This document shows positions 8,332-17,971 of a stretch of 64,000 nucleotides of DNA, in pieces. The position numbers and the translations under genes were made by a program. Each line of letters opens with the position of its first letter. Position 1 is the first letter of the stretch. This stretch comes from Flectobacillus sp. BAB-3569 (GTDB lineage: Bacteria; Bacteroidota; Bacteroidia; Cytophagales; Spirosomataceae). The notes beneath the pieces are model-generated. The model did not search any database, had not been told where the DNA came from, and saw only the letters and a program-made list of their open reading frames with translations. Location: NCBI RefSeq assembly GCF_002270355.1, contig NZ_NJFZ01000004.1, positions 124,001 through 188,000 of the forward strand. Direction: 5' to 3'.

Positions 8332-9456
8332 ATGATATCTCAAAATCGACTTGCCTCCGCTGACATTTATCGTGGATTTGTCATGCTACTCATGATGGCC
8401 GAAGTACTGCATTTCGGCGACGTTTCAAAAGCTCTTCCTAATAGCTCGTTCTGGGCTTTTCTGGGGCATCACCAAGACCATGTCGAGTGGGTGGGTTGTG
8501 CTTTACATGATTTGATTCAGCCTTCATTTTCCTTTCTTGTTGGTGTGGTATTGCCATATTCGGTAGCAAACCGACTCAGTAAAGGAGGCTATTTTAATCA
8601 AGCACTTTGGCATACAATCAAACGCTCAATTATCTTAATTGCGCTCGGTATATTTTTACGTTCTCAATATAAAACACAAACGTATTTTACTTTTGAAGAT
8701 ACGCTAAGCCAAATTGGTTTGGGCTATACTGTCCTATTTCTACTCGCTTTTCGTTCTCAGAAAGTGCAAATAATAGCTCTCATTACTATTCTGATAGGAT
8801 ATTGGTTAGCTTTTGCTCTTTATCAATTACCTGACGCCAACTTTAATTACACCGATGCAGGTATTACCAAAGACTGGGAATATAACCTATCAGGTTTTGC
8901 TGCCCATTGGAATAAGAATACCAATTTGGCATGGGCTTTTGACCGTTGGTTTCTCAATCTTTTTCCAAGAGAAAAACCATTCTTATTTAATGGAGGTGGT
9001 TATGCGACCTTAAGCTTTATTCCAACCTTAGGAACAATGATATTGGGTTTATTGGCAGGGAATATTTTTCTGTCGAGTAGTTCATCTCAAGAAAAGTTGA
9101 AACGTTTTTTAATCTTGGGAATATCGGGTATAATCTTGGGATTAGTATTAGATGCTTTGGGAGTATGTCCAAATGTCAAAAGAATTTGGACACCTACTTG
9201 GGTAGTTTTTAGTGGTGGTTGGTGCTTTTTGCTATTGGCATTTTTTTATTGGGTCATCGATATGAAGCAATCCACAGATGCCTATTTCTTAAAGGTTATT
9301 GGAATGAACTCCATTGCAGCCTATTGTATTGCTGATGGATTAGGCGTTTATATCTCAAAATCACTGAAGATTCATCTAGGTGAAAATTACGCCAGTATTT
9401 TAGGAGATTCGTACCAGACCTTAATTCATGGAGGATTGATGTTATTAATTTATTGA
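8332..9456 (+). CDS. DUF5009 / heparan-alpha-glucosaminide acetyltransferase-like membrane protein (likely C-terminally truncated)
   Basis: A polytopic membrane protein of 374 residues. It opens with RLASADIYRGFVMLLMMAEV, the R-x-x-S-x-D-x-x-R-G signature of DUF5009/HGSNAT-like acyltransferases, and has HDLIQPSFSFLVGVVLPYS with the conserved membrane motif and GMNSIAAYCIADGLG near the end. Family members transfer acyl groups, probably to sugars, across the membrane. The frame closes at a TGA (9454-9456) in the middle of the last membrane helix. The same frame continues with L-I-L-N-W-L-Y-K-K-K-I-F-I-R-I to a TAG at 9502-9504, which resembles the normal family C-terminus. A TGG-to-TGA change is therefore likely, so the product may lack its last 16 residues. 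Confidence 0.75.
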   Translation: MISQNRLASADIYRGFVMLLMMAEVLHFGDVSKALPNSSFWAFLGHHQDHVEWVGCALHDLIQPSFSFLVGVVLPYSVANRLSKGGYFNQALWHTIKRSIILIALGIFLRSQYKTQTYFTFEDTLSQIGLGYTVLFLLAFRSQKVQIIALITILIGYWLAFALYQLPDANFNYTDAGITKDWEYNLSGFAAHWNKNTNLAWAFDRWFLNLFPREKPFLFNGGGYATLSFIPTLGTMILGLLAGNIFLSSSSSQEKLKRFLILGISGIILGLVLDALGVCPNVKRIWTPTWVVFSGGWCFLLLAFFYWVIDMKQSTDAYFLKVIGMNSIAAYCIADGLGVYISKSLKIHLGENYASILGDSYQTLIHGGLMLLIY

Positions 9457-9521
9457 CTGATTTTAAATTGGTTATACAAAAAGAAGATATTTATCAGGAT
9501 ATAGATTTCATGTAAACAACA

Positions 9522-9554
9522 AATCCCCGTGTAAATCATATCTACACGGGGATT
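9522..9554. terminator. Terminator after gpmI
   Basis: A 12-bp stem (AATCCCCGTGTA with its complement) and 9-base loop lie between the convergent acyltransferase and gpmI genes. The T-rich side (TTTGTTGTTT) follows it on the minus strand. Confidence 0.65.
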
Positions 9555-9575
9555 CTGCGAAGCTTTTTCCTAAAA

Positions 9576-11099
9576 TTACAACAAGCTTACACCTGTCATT
9601 TCTTTTGGCTGTGCTACACCAATCAATTCCAAAATGGTTGGAGCAATATCGCCCAACTTACCATCTTTGATTGGATTGCTGTATTCGTTATCTACCAAAA
9701 TACATGGCACCAAGTTCGTTGAGTGCGCTGTGTTTGGCGAACCATCTTCGTTAATCATAAAGTCAGCATTACCGTGATCGGCAATGATGATAAAAGAATA
9801 TCCGTGTTTCAAACCAGCCTCTACCACTGCTTGCGCACATTGGTCTACTGTTTCTACTGCTTTCACTACAGCAGAGAAAACACCAGTATGTCCTACCATG
9901 TCTGGGTTTGCAAAGTTCAAACATACGAAGTCTACTTCTTCTTTTTCCAATTCAGGAATCAAAGCATCACGTAATTCAGGAGCAGACATCTCAGGAGCTA
10001 AATCATAAGTTGCTACTTTTGGAGAAGCACGTAAAATATTAGTTTGTCCTACGAATGGCTCTTCGCGACCGCCAGAGAAGAAGAAAGTAACGTGTGGATA
10101 CTTTTCTGTCTCCGCCATACGGATTTGTTTTTTGCCTGCATTTTGCAATACTTCACCCAAAGTCATTGGAATATTGCTATCGTCAAATACTACTTTTACC
10201 CCTTCAAATGACTTATCGTATTCAGTCATTGTCAAGTAGTACAAAGATAGTTTTTGCATATCTTGCTCAGGGAAATCACGCTGAGTTAAGGCTTGGGTAA
10301 TTTCACGACCACGGTCAGTGCGGAAGTTGAAGCAAAGCACCACGTCTCCTTCAGCAATAGTTGCCACTGGAGCACCATTTTCTTCTATGATAATTGGCTT
10401 GATGAACTCATCTGTTACACCAGCCTCATACGAAGTGGCAATGGCATCAATTAAACCAGAAGCTGCTACTTTTTCACCTGTACCTTTTACCATGGCATCA
10501 TACGCCAACTTCACACGCTCCCAACGGTTGTCGCGGTCCATTGCATAATAACGTCCTGTTACCGATGCGATTTTTGTACCTGTAGTAGCAATATGCGCTT
10601 GCAATTCGGTCAAGAAAGCTACGCCCGATTTTGGGTCAGTATCACGACCGTCTGTGAAAGCGTGAATATAAGCTTCTTCAACCCCTGCTGTGTTGGCTGC
10701 AGTACAAAGTGCTTTTAGGTGATTGATATGAGAGTGAACACCACCGTTTGATACCAAGCCGATTAAGTGTACTTTTTTACCATTTGATTTTGCATATTCA
10801 AAAGCCTCTGCCAAAACCGGCTCCTGCGCCAAAGTACCTTCGTCAACGGCTTTGTTAATTCTTACTAAGTTTTGGTAAACTACACGACCTGCACCCAAGT
10901 TCATGTGACCTACCTCTGAGTTACCCATCTGACCTGCTGGCAAACCTACGGCCAAACCTGAAGCTTCCAATTTTGAGTGTGGATACTTTGTATATAAAGA
11001 ATCCATGAATGGCGTTTTAGCGGCTTCAATCGCCGATACCTCTGGCTTAGTACCGATACCCCAGCCATCCAAAATCATTAATACGACCTTCTTGTTCAC
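9576..11099 (-). CDS. gpmI: 2,3-bisphosphoglycerate-independent phosphoglycerate mutase
   Basis: A 507-residue cytosolic enzyme of lower glycolysis that interconverts 3- and 2-phosphoglycerate using two Mn ions. The alkaline-phosphatase-like domain starts with VVLMILDGWG (metal Asp at 11), and the phosphorylated Ser is Ser61 in GQMGNSEVGHMNLG. The middle domain carries HIHAFTDGRDTDPKSG-like and TGRYYAMDRDNRWERV segments. The metal-binding C-terminal blocks are NFANPDMVGHTG and IIADHGNADFM, followed by AHSTN. Length is normal for the family. The 149 bases upstream contain T- and A-rich inverted sequences but no clear TANNTTTG element. It is transcribed alone. Confidence 0.96.
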   Translation of the reverse strand: MNKKVVLMILDGWGIGTKPEVSAIEAAKTPFMDSLYTKYPHSKLEASGLAVGLPAGQMGNSEVGHMNLGAGRVVYQNLVRINKAVDEGTLAQEPVLAEAFEYAKSNGKKVHLIGLVSNGGVHSHINHLKALCTAANTAGVEEAYIHAFTDGRDTDPKSGVAFLTELQAHIATTGTKIASVTGRYYAMDRDNRWERVKLAYDAMVKGTGEKVAASGLIDAIATSYEAGVTDEFIKPIIIEENGAPVATIAEGDVVLCFNFRTDRGREITQALTQRDFPEQDMQKLSLYYLTMTEYDKSFEGVKVVFDDSNIPMTLGEVLQNAGKKQIRMAETEKYPHVTFFFSGGREEPFVGQTNILRASPKVATYDLAPEMSAPELRDALIPELEKEEVDFVCLNFANPDMVGHTGVFSAVVKAVETVDQCAQAVVEAGLKHGYSFIIIADHGNADFMINEDGSPNTAHSTNLVPCILVDNEYSNPIKDGKLGDIAPTILELIGVAQPKEMTGVSLL

Positions 11100-11248
11100 G
11101 TAATTTTTTGGTTAATTGGTTATTATTATTTATTCAAGTCGCTTTTTTTAAAAAACGACCTTCAAAAGGGATTTTTATGCAAGTTAATCCTTTTTAGGGA
11201 AAATAGTCTTCGGCTTAAGCCCTACTACCCTAGCATTGCTCACTAGAA

Positions 11249-11866
11249 TTAGTGATTATTACTCTTTTCTTTTAAAAACAATTTTTCACCTGCTTCTATT
11301 CTCACAGGAAGATGATTTTCTTTGGGTGGAATCGGACAGCTATATCCTTCACTAAAAGCACAATAGGGATTGTAAAGTTTATTGAAGTCCAAGGCTATTT
11401 TTCCGTCCTTAATATCCTTTGCGCTGGCATCTAAGTATCGTCCTGCTCCATAGGTTTCTTTGCCTGATGTTTGGTCTTTTACAGGAATAAACAAATAATC
11501 TCTATAGCGAGGTATTTGCAACAGCGCTAAACTACGGTAGATATTCAGCTTTAAAGCTTTGCCATGAATCTCAAAGCTTACTTCTCCATATTTAACATAT
11601 TCCTTAATTTTTCCATTAGAAGTAGGAAACTTGAAGATAGTACCATCACTTATTTTGGAAAAATTTCCCACTACTTGATAAGAAGAGTCGGGTTCGAAAA
11701 ATTGGAGATACTGTAAATCGTTTGCTTTGAGAGGACTATTGGCTTCTTCCAGAAACGCTTTTTTGTATTTTTCACGAAAAACCTCCACCGAATCTTTCCA
11801 TGCTTGTGCATGAGTATGAGTGGCAAGGCATAAACCTACGAATAAAAGACAGAATTGCTTTACCAT
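11249..11866 (-). CDS. DUF1684 family exported protein
   Basis: The C-terminal 170 residues match DUF1684: YLFIPVKDQTSG then ETYGAGRYLD, DFNKLYNPYCAFSEGYSCP, PPKENHLPV and RIEAGEK. The function of this family is not established. I place the start at the ATG at 11866, which gives MVKQFCLLFVGLCLATHTHAQ, a compact signal peptide ending before AWKDS. In-frame ATGs further upstream (11887, 11938) would add up to 24 residues with no hydrophobic character and would overlap the phosphatase gene by 14 bases. The protein is probably secreted to the periplasm. It follows the phosphatase and FtsB/DivIC-like genes on the same strand, and may be co-transcribed. Confidence 0.8.
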   Translation of the reverse strand: MVKQFCLLFVGLCLATHTHAQAWKDSVEVFREKYKKAFLEEANSPLKANDLQYLQFFEPDSSYQVVGNFSKISDGTIFKFPTSNGKIKEYVKYGEVSFEIHGKALKLNIYRSLALLQIPRYRDYLFIPVKDQTSGKETYGAGRYLDASAKDIKDGKIALDFNKLYNPYCAFSEGYSCPIPPKENHLPVRIEAGEKLFLKEKSNNH

Positions 11867-11924
11867 AAACTTCGGTTTTTTAGACATCACATGAGACATC
11901 TCAATTTTTCTATATCCAAATAAC

Positions 11925-12458
11925 TTATTGTAATCCATGCGTTCTAACCAAAAAGTCTAAAAACTCTTCTGCACAACGGCTCACAATTTGATAGACATTT
12001 TCAAAATCTTCATTTTGTCCATAATAGGGATCAGGAACCTCAGGAATTTTGTATTCGGAAGAATCTATAGGAAAATCTCTGTTCGGGATAGGGACTTCGG
12101 GATCAAAGCGACGGTACATAAAACAAATATCGTCGGGTTGATGCATACCCGTAGCGCGATACGAGATAGACTGGATATTATCCATATTGTAGTCATCCAT
12201 ACCAACGATATAATCAAACACAGAAAAGTCTTCTCCTGTCAGTTTACGACAACGGTGAAGTAATTCGATTCCATGGCTACTAGCATTTTTACGAGTACGA
12301 TGATCGGGCAATTCGCCAATGTGATAGCTATGCGTAGCCGCCGAATCGCATTGGATAACTCTTTGTAAATTTCGTTTTTTTACGGCATGTCTGAATGTTT
12401 CCTCCGCAATCGGCGAACGACAAATATTTCCAGTACAAACAAACAGGACTTTAATCAT
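11925..12458 (-). CDS. Low-molecular-weight protein-tyrosine phosphatase
   Basis: The start at 12458 gives MIKVLFVCTGNICRSP, with the C-x5-R-S P-loop holding the catalytic Cys and Arg near residues 8-14. The general acid Asp lies in VPDPYYG. At about 177 residues it is longer than the usual 155, because of an insertion between the GMDDYN segment and the DPYYG loop (about RATGMHQPDDICFMYRRF and onward). An upstream in-frame ATG at 12518 adds 20 residues before the first beta strand that are not part of the fold. LMW phosphatases act on phosphotyrosine proteins or, in exopolysaccharide loci, on tyrosine kinases. No kinase is nearby, so the substrate is unknown. Confidence 0.88.
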   Translation of the reverse strand: MIKVLFVCTGNICRSPIAEETFRHAVKKRNLQRVIQCDSAATHSYHIGELPDHRTRKNASSHGIELLHRCRKLTGEDFSVFDYIVGMDDYNMDNIQSISYRATGMHQPDDICFMYRRFDPEVPIPNRDFPIDSSEYKIPEVPDPYYGQNEDFENVYQIVSRCAEEFLDFLVRTHGLQ

Positions 12459-12524
12459 ATAATTCAAAAAAGGGTAATGATATTGGGGTTTTGTGATTTT
12501 GCTAGGTATCTTTCCCAAAAACTA

Positions 12525-12854
12525 TTACTTCTCAACAGGTTGATTCTCATCGTCTACTAAGATGTATATTTCTTCTTTGGGTTTTTTCATCAAATATTTT
12601 TCTCTCGCGTATTTCTCTATCAATTTTGGATTACCTAATACCTCTTCTCGCTCACGTTGAACATCCTTGAGTTTTTCTTGATAATAGACTTTCTCATCTT
12701 CCAAACGACCTAACTCTCCTCGTCTTTTAAACTGAGTCCAAATATCATTATCATCAAAAGCAAGCATCCACCCTGTCAATGCGAGAAAGCTTAATGTGTA
12801 AAATCGGTATTTTGTGAACAACAAACGTATCATAGGATTATATAGATTATTCAA
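12525..12854 (-). CDS. FtsB/DivIC-like septum formation protein
   Basis: A 109-residue bitopic protein: short basic N-terminus, one membrane segment (about residues 15-32, FYTLSFLALTGWMLAF), then a heptad-like coiled coil (LGRLEDEKVYYQEKLKDVQ) and the family's short tail motif PKLIEKYAREKYLMKKPKEE with a terminal IYILVDD strand. This is the pattern of FtsB/DivIC, which joins FtsL and FtsQ in the division complex at the inner membrane. A second ATG at 12833 is also possible. The gene sits ahead of the phosphatase and DUF1684 genes. In many Bacteroidota it follows enolase, as it does here. Confidence 0.85.
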   Translation of the reverse strand: MNNLYNPMIRLLFTKYRFYTLSFLALTGWMLAFDDNDIWTQFKRRGELGRLEDEKVYYQEKLKDVQREREEVLGNPKLIEKYAREKYLMKKPKEEIYILVDDENQPVEK

Positions 12855-12985
12855 TCATGTAAAATTATCATATTTATTTGGCTATCAGTAAACCGAATCA
12901 GAGAAATTACGCTTGTTTGTAGGCTACCATCACGCTCGGCCAAAAAAAACTTTGGGAGTCTGTAAGGGTACCAACTTTGTTGAGG

Positions 12986-13024
12986 TAAAAAAAAAGACCA
13001 GCAAATTACTTTGCCAGTCTTTTT
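12986..13024 (-). terminator. Terminator after eno
   Basis: A 13-bp stem with two G-U positions (AAAGACTGGCAAA with TTTGCTGGTCTTT on the minus strand) is followed by a long T run. It separates eno from the FtsB/DivIC gene. Confidence 0.7.
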
Positions 13025-13043
13025 GTAAATATGGTTTTTCCAA

Positions 13044-14504
<1,461 letters not shown>

Positions 14505-14535
14505 TCATAATCTATTAATGTCAATGCACAAAAAA

Positions 14536-15249
14536 ATGAAAAATATTATTTCTAAAATTATATTATTTTCAATCGTTTATTTGGGATTTTATAGTTTTTC
14601 CCATGCACAAGTTTTGTCTGTAGAGGATTTTGAAAAAAAATATTCTGAATCTACTGGAGCTCAATTAATTGATGTACGTACTTCAGGCGAATATGGAGGG
14701 GGGCATTTACCCAAAGCAACCAACATTGATTATCGTGGGGCTGATTTTCAGGAAAAAATCAAAACTCTCGACAAAACTAAACCTGTCTTTGTCTATTGCT
14801 TATCAGGAGGACGAAGTGCCGCTGCTACAGAAGCCCTTCGTAAAAGCGGTTTTTCGCAAGTATATGACTTACAAGGTGGATATTTGAAATGGACTACCAA
14901 AATGAAACCAGTGGAAGGTATTAGTGCTACCAAGGATGCAAAAGCTATCACTGATGCAGAACTAGAAGCAATATTGGCGCAGCATTCGATAGTAATTTTA
15001 GATTTTTTTGCGCCATGGTGTGGTCCTTGTATCAAAATGATGCCAGCTGTAGAAAAGCTTTCTGAAGAATACAAAGGAAAGGTATTAATCGTAAAAGTCG
15101 ATGCTGATGCCAATCGTGCTATTTTAACAAAATATCATATTGACGAAATTCCGACGTTTTTAATCTTTAAAGATGGTACACAAAAAATGCGTGCAATTGG
15201 GTATCAAGAAGAATCTGCTTTGAAAAAACTGTTTACGCAATATTTGTAA
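14536..15249 (+). CDS. Exported rhodanese-thioredoxin fusion protein
   Basis: Starting at 14536 the product is about 237 residues. It begins with a signal peptide (MKNIISKIILFSIVYLGFYS, ending near SHAQ). A rhodanese-like domain follows (QLIDVRTSGEYGGGHLPKA, active Cys in YCLSGGRS, then VYDLQGGYLKW), and after a short linker a thioredoxin domain (VILDFFAPWCGPCIKMMPAV, later IDEIPTFLIFKDG). The rhodanese Cys and the WCGPC pair are intact. The protein is expected in the periplasm. It could carry sulfane sulfur on the rhodanese Cys and be reduced by the attached thioredoxin; that coupling is inference. Earlier in-frame ATGs at 14500 and 14524 only lengthen the region before the signal peptide. 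It is divergent from eno and ends at a shared terminator. Confidence 0.87.
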   Translation: MKNIISKIILFSIVYLGFYSFSHAQVLSVEDFEKKYSESTGAQLIDVRTSGEYGGGHLPKATNIDYRGADFQEKIKTLDKTKPVFVYCLSGGRSAAATEALRKSGFSQVYDLQGGYLKWTTKMKPVEGISATKDAKAITDAELEAILAQHSIVILDFFAPWCGPCIKMMPAVEKLSEEYKGKVLIVKVDADANRAILTKYHIDEIPTFLIFKDGTQKMRAIGYQEESALKKLFTQYL

Positions 15250-15268
15250 AAAGTAGATAATTTCTCAT

Positions 15269-15309
15269 AAAATAGGGCTGTAAACCATCCGTTTACAGCC
15301 CTATTTTAT
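15269..15309. terminator. Bidirectional terminator
   Basis: A 15-bp perfect stem (AATAGGGCTGTAAAC with its complement) with a 5-base loop lies between the plus-strand fusion gene and the minus-strand membrane protein gene, with A/T runs on both sides. Confidence 0.85.
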
Positions 15310-15311
15310 TT

Positions 15312-15941
15312 TTATTTACAAACAAACATACTTACATAATTAGGTGAGCTTGAAGTTATTTGTTTTAACTTAAACTCTACACCGTCATCTTGCAATACAT
15401 TTTCGGCAATACTTTTGAGCTTACCCGCAATTTTTGATTCTTGCAACTCATGTCTAATCTGACAGCTTGTTATTTTGAGCGAGCTTTTTTTAGTAGATGA
15501 CAACGCCGACACTTTCACATCGTAGGATGTTTTATCTTTCAAAACATCTGCCAAATCTTCTGCTAAAGCTTTTTTCGGATTTTCGTAAAAAATCTCAATC
15601 GTGTATTCGTCACTCGATGAGGTCAATGAGTTATGTGCAACGGCTTTCTTCGGACTCGTTTTTTTAGGCTTAGACACCACGATTGTATCCTCCGAAGTAT
15701 TGGGTTTCAAGATAGAAGACACCCCCGATACCACTCCAAGTATGACCGTTACCCACATAAACAAGCGAATCGTCTTGATGATTTCGGGTCTAGGTTTTGG
15801 GCGGCTACTTTCTCTAAATAACAAGAAATACGACAGAATAAATGCAATAGCACTCAATCCTGTTACACCGTATTTTAAGAAAGAACCTAATTCTGTAACA
15901 TTAATCTGCAATAACATGGCTAGGAATGATTGGATATTCAA
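15312..15941 (-). CDS. Hypothetical two-helix membrane protein
   Basis: I do not recognise a family. The 209-residue product has two membrane segments in its first 80 residues (about GVTGLSAIAFILSYFLLF and LFMWVTVILGVVSGVSSI), joined by a short Arg/Pro/Lys-rich loop. A Lys/Ser/Thr-rich linker follows. The C-terminal domain (about residues 112-209) has alternating beta and alpha character (YTIEIFYENPKKALAEDLADVL, VKVSALSST) that ends in a Cys-Lys. Its start lies 17 bases behind the thiL stop, so it is probably the second gene of a thiL transcript. No catalytic motif is visible. Confidence 0.6.
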   Translation of the reverse strand: MNIQSFLAMLLQINVTELGSFLKYGVTGLSAIAFILSYFLLFRESSRPKPRPEIIKTIRLFMWVTVILGVVSGVSSILKPNTSEDTIVVSKPKKTSPKKAVAHNSLTSSSDEYTIEIFYENPKKALAEDLADVLKDKTSYDVKVSALSSTKKSSLKITSCQIRHELQESKIAGKLKSIAENVLQDDGVEFKLKQITSSSPNYVSMFVCK

Positions 15942-15958
15942 AGGATCCGTTGAAATTA

Positions 15959-16984
15959 TTAGAAATGTTCGTAACCAGGAGACGTTAATTTTACCAAGCT
16001 ACCTGATTTCATCATGATATGCGCGCCTTCTACTTCGTTAGTGATATAACCAATCGGCGTGATTTCGCTTACCTGTTCGATTTTCTGATAATCTTCTTGA
16101 CTTACTGTAAATAATAATTCGTAGTCTTCTCCCCCATTCAAAGCTGCTGTCATTGGGCTAAAATTCAATTCTGTGCCAGTCAAATAGGTTTGGTCATCGA
16201 TTGGCATTTTATCTTCAAAAATCACCCCACCAATGCCCGAATTCTTACAAATATGGAGCAATTCTGCAGCCAAGCCATCCGATACATCAATCATTGCTGT
16301 AGGAATCACATCTAAAGCTCTCAATTCATGAATCACATCCATGCGAGCAGTTGGTTTCAACTGACGTTCTACAACATAATCTTTATCGCTCAACTCTGGT
16401 TGCATATCTGGATTTGCCATGAAAACCTGCTTTTCTCTTTCCAATACCTGAAGACCCATAAAAGCTGCACCTAAGTCACCTGTTACGCAAACGATATCGC
16501 CTTTTTGGGCAGTATTACGGTAAACAATTTGGTTTTCATCAGCAGTTCCTAGAACAGTAATAGAGATAGCCAAGCCACCTCTCGATGAAGAGGTATCCCC
16601 GCCAATTAAATCAATATTGTATTCTTCACAAGCAATTTTGATTCCTTCGTACAATTCTTCAATGGCTTCTACCGAAAAACGATTACTCAAGCCCAAGCTT
16701 ACTGTTATCTGATTCGGAATACCATTCATGGCAGCAATATCCGAAACGTTTACGGCTACAGCCTTATAACCCAAATGTCGTAGAGGAGTGTAAGCCAAAT
16801 CAAAATGAACACCCTCCATCAACAAGTCTGTTGAAATCAATAATTTTTTACCCTCAGTATCTACTACAGCGGCGTCGTCACCAATACCTTTGATAGAGCC
16901 AGATTGCACTATCGGAAATTTTTCGGCGATTCTCTTAATTAGTCCGAATTCGCCAATTGTACTCAATTCAGTTCTTGTTTCCAT
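15959..16984 (-). CDS. thiL: Thiamine-monophosphate kinase
   Basis: A 341-residue enzyme of the PurM/ThiL fold that phosphorylates thiamine monophosphate to the diphosphate cofactor. It shows GIGDDAAVVDT near residues 34-44 (metal-binding Asp pair), LISTDLLMEGVHFD, GYKAVAVNVSDIAAMNG, LIGGDTSSS, VTGDLGAA and MIDVSDGLAAELLHIC, all typical of ThiL. The C-terminal GGEDYELLFTV is also conserved. No other thiamine gene is near. The start codon at 16984 lies only 4 bases behind a near-perfect promoter (16989-17019), so the mRNA is probably leaderless. Confidence 0.95.
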   Translation of the reverse strand: METRTELSTIGEFGLIKRIAEKFPIVQSGSIKGIGDDAAVVDTEGKKLLISTDLLMEGVHFDLAYTPLRHLGYKAVAVNVSDIAAMNGIPNQITVSLGLSNRFSVEAIEELYEGIKIACEEYNIDLIGGDTSSSRGGLAISITVLGTADENQIVYRNTAQKGDIVCVTGDLGAAFMGLQVLEREKQVFMANPDMQPELSDKDYVVERQLKPTARMDVIHELRALDVIPTAMIDVSDGLAAELLHICKNSGIGGVIFEDKMPIDDQTYLTGTELNFSPMTAALNGGEDYELLFTVSQEDYQKIEQVSEITPIGYITNEVEGAHIMMKSGSLVKLTSPGYEHF

Positions 16985-16988
16985 ACTG

Positions 16989-17019
16989 CAAAGTTAATCA
17001 GTCTTTTAGTGCCGAGCAA
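16989..17019 (-). promoter_or_regulatory. Promoter for thiL, leaderless arrangement
   Basis: On the minus strand TTG (17019-17017) is followed after 20 bases by TAACTTTG (16996-16989), then CAGT and the ATG of thiL. The predicted transcription start is at or within a few bases of the start codon. Confidence 0.7.
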
Positions 17020-17033
17020 TTTTGTACTATATC

Positions 17034-17067
17034 AAAAAAAAAGCCGTTCAAACAAGTCGAACGGCTC
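17034..17067 (-). terminator. Terminator after the 17.1-kb lipoprotein gene
   Basis: An 8-9 bp stem (AGCCGTTC with GAACGGCT) is followed on the minus strand by a long T run, ending the lipoprotein transcript before thiL. Confidence 0.75.
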
Positions 17068-17089
17068 CATAGCAAGTATTGAGTTTGAT

Positions 17090-17554
17090 TTAAGGATTAG
17101 TCAATTGATAATTGGCAATTGTATTACTAGCCTTAATATATGCTGTTGCTGTTTCAAGTGTTACAGCAGAGGTAGTTGGAGTACCTACAATTTTGTAAGT
17201 CAACGTACCATTCGTACCAGTAGGTACACCCGACGAACTAGTCAAGCCAGAAATAGTCAAAGTTGTGTTATCTGTTGAAATAGACCATGTTCCTGTAAAT
17301 ATCACGCCGTCTTTTTCAGTTAATTTAGCAGCTGTTTTGCTAGTAAGATCTAATTTGTAATTGGCATAGCCAGGGATTTTGTTACTTGAAGCCGTTTTAT
17401 CATAAACAATATCAGAACCTTCTTTTACAACTTTTGCAGTCCAAATACGTGTTAATTTTGCTTCTACAGTAGGTTCAGCCTCTGTACTTTTGCAGCTCAA
17501 AAGCACTCCAGAGATTAATACAATTAAAGGCAATAGGGTCAATATTTTTTTCAT
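17090..17554 (-). CDS. Small lipoprotein, lipocalin-like
   Basis: The start at 17554 gives MKKILTLLPLIVLISGVLLSC, a lipoprotein signal with the lipobox Cys near residue 21. The remaining 130 or so residues are Thr/Ser-rich and beta-like. They include LTRIWTAKVVKEG early and FTGTWSISTDNTTLTISG in the middle. A Trp-containing G-T-W-S strand followed by short Thr-rich strands resembles the small lipocalin-like lipoproteins common in Bacteroidota. The protein at 48562-49011 in this window has the same plan (KTWKFYLYV, then GEWVLSSDGN). Function is unknown. It is probably surface- or periplasm-exposed. Confidence 0.6.
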   Translation of the reverse strand: MKKILTLLPLIVLISGVLLSCKSTEAEPTVEAKLTRIWTAKVVKEGSDIVYDKTASSNKIPGYANYKLDLTSKTAAKLTEKDGVIFTGTWSISTDNTTLTISGLTSSSGVPTGTNGTLTYKIVGTPTTSAVTLETATAYIKASNTIANYQLTNP

Positions 17555-17661
17555 AACCATTAATAATTTTAATTTTTTTGATAAAAATAGATAAAATTAG
17601 TTGAATTCAACAAAGAGATAATGAATTTTTGCACCCAAAATTCTTCGACATTTACCGCACT

Positions 17662-17892
17662 ATGCTACCAACCTTTACCAAATCACAACTCGCTTTACGC
17701 AACGGTCAAGACCGTGAAGAAATTTGGATTGCTTACAAAGGAATTATTTATGATGTTGGCAAATCACGTCTTTGGAAAAATGGTAAACATTACGAGCATT
17801 GGGCTGGACAAGACCTTACCCTTGAACTGGCCGACGCTCCGCATAATGGCGCCGTCTTTGAGAAGTTCACCATTGTAGGTCAACTGGTTTAG
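17662..17892 (+). CDS. Cytochrome b5-like heme/steroid-binding domain protein
   Basis: The start at 17662 gives a 76-residue protein that is nearly all one domain: FTKSQLALRNGQDREE, IWIAYKGIIYDVGKSRLW, HYEHWAGQDLTLELADAPHN, then a final VGQL. This is the cytochrome b5-like small domain seen in bacterial proteins related to the membrane-associated progesterone receptor core. His residues in KHYEHWAG and APHN could serve in binding, but whether heme is bound cannot be said from the sequence. No membrane segment or signal peptide is present. An in-frame ATG at 17629 would add 11 residues (MHPKFFDIYRT), which look unrelated to the domain. The gene stands alone ahead of the kinase gene. Confidence 0.82.
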   Translation: MLPTFTKSQLALRNGQDREEIWIAYKGIIYDVGKSRLWKNGKHYEHWAGQDLTLELADAPHNGAVFEKFTIVGQLV

Positions 17893-17971
17893 TCTGTATC
17901 TATTATGACTATTTTTTACTAAAAAAGGTTGTATGGAAGTTGATTTTCACTTCAAAATAAACTAAAAAACT

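Noticed and set aside
9454-9456. UGA recoded as Trp in this organism
   Set aside because: Dozens of other genes across the window use TGG for Trp and read through without internal TGA, so a general code change is not supported.
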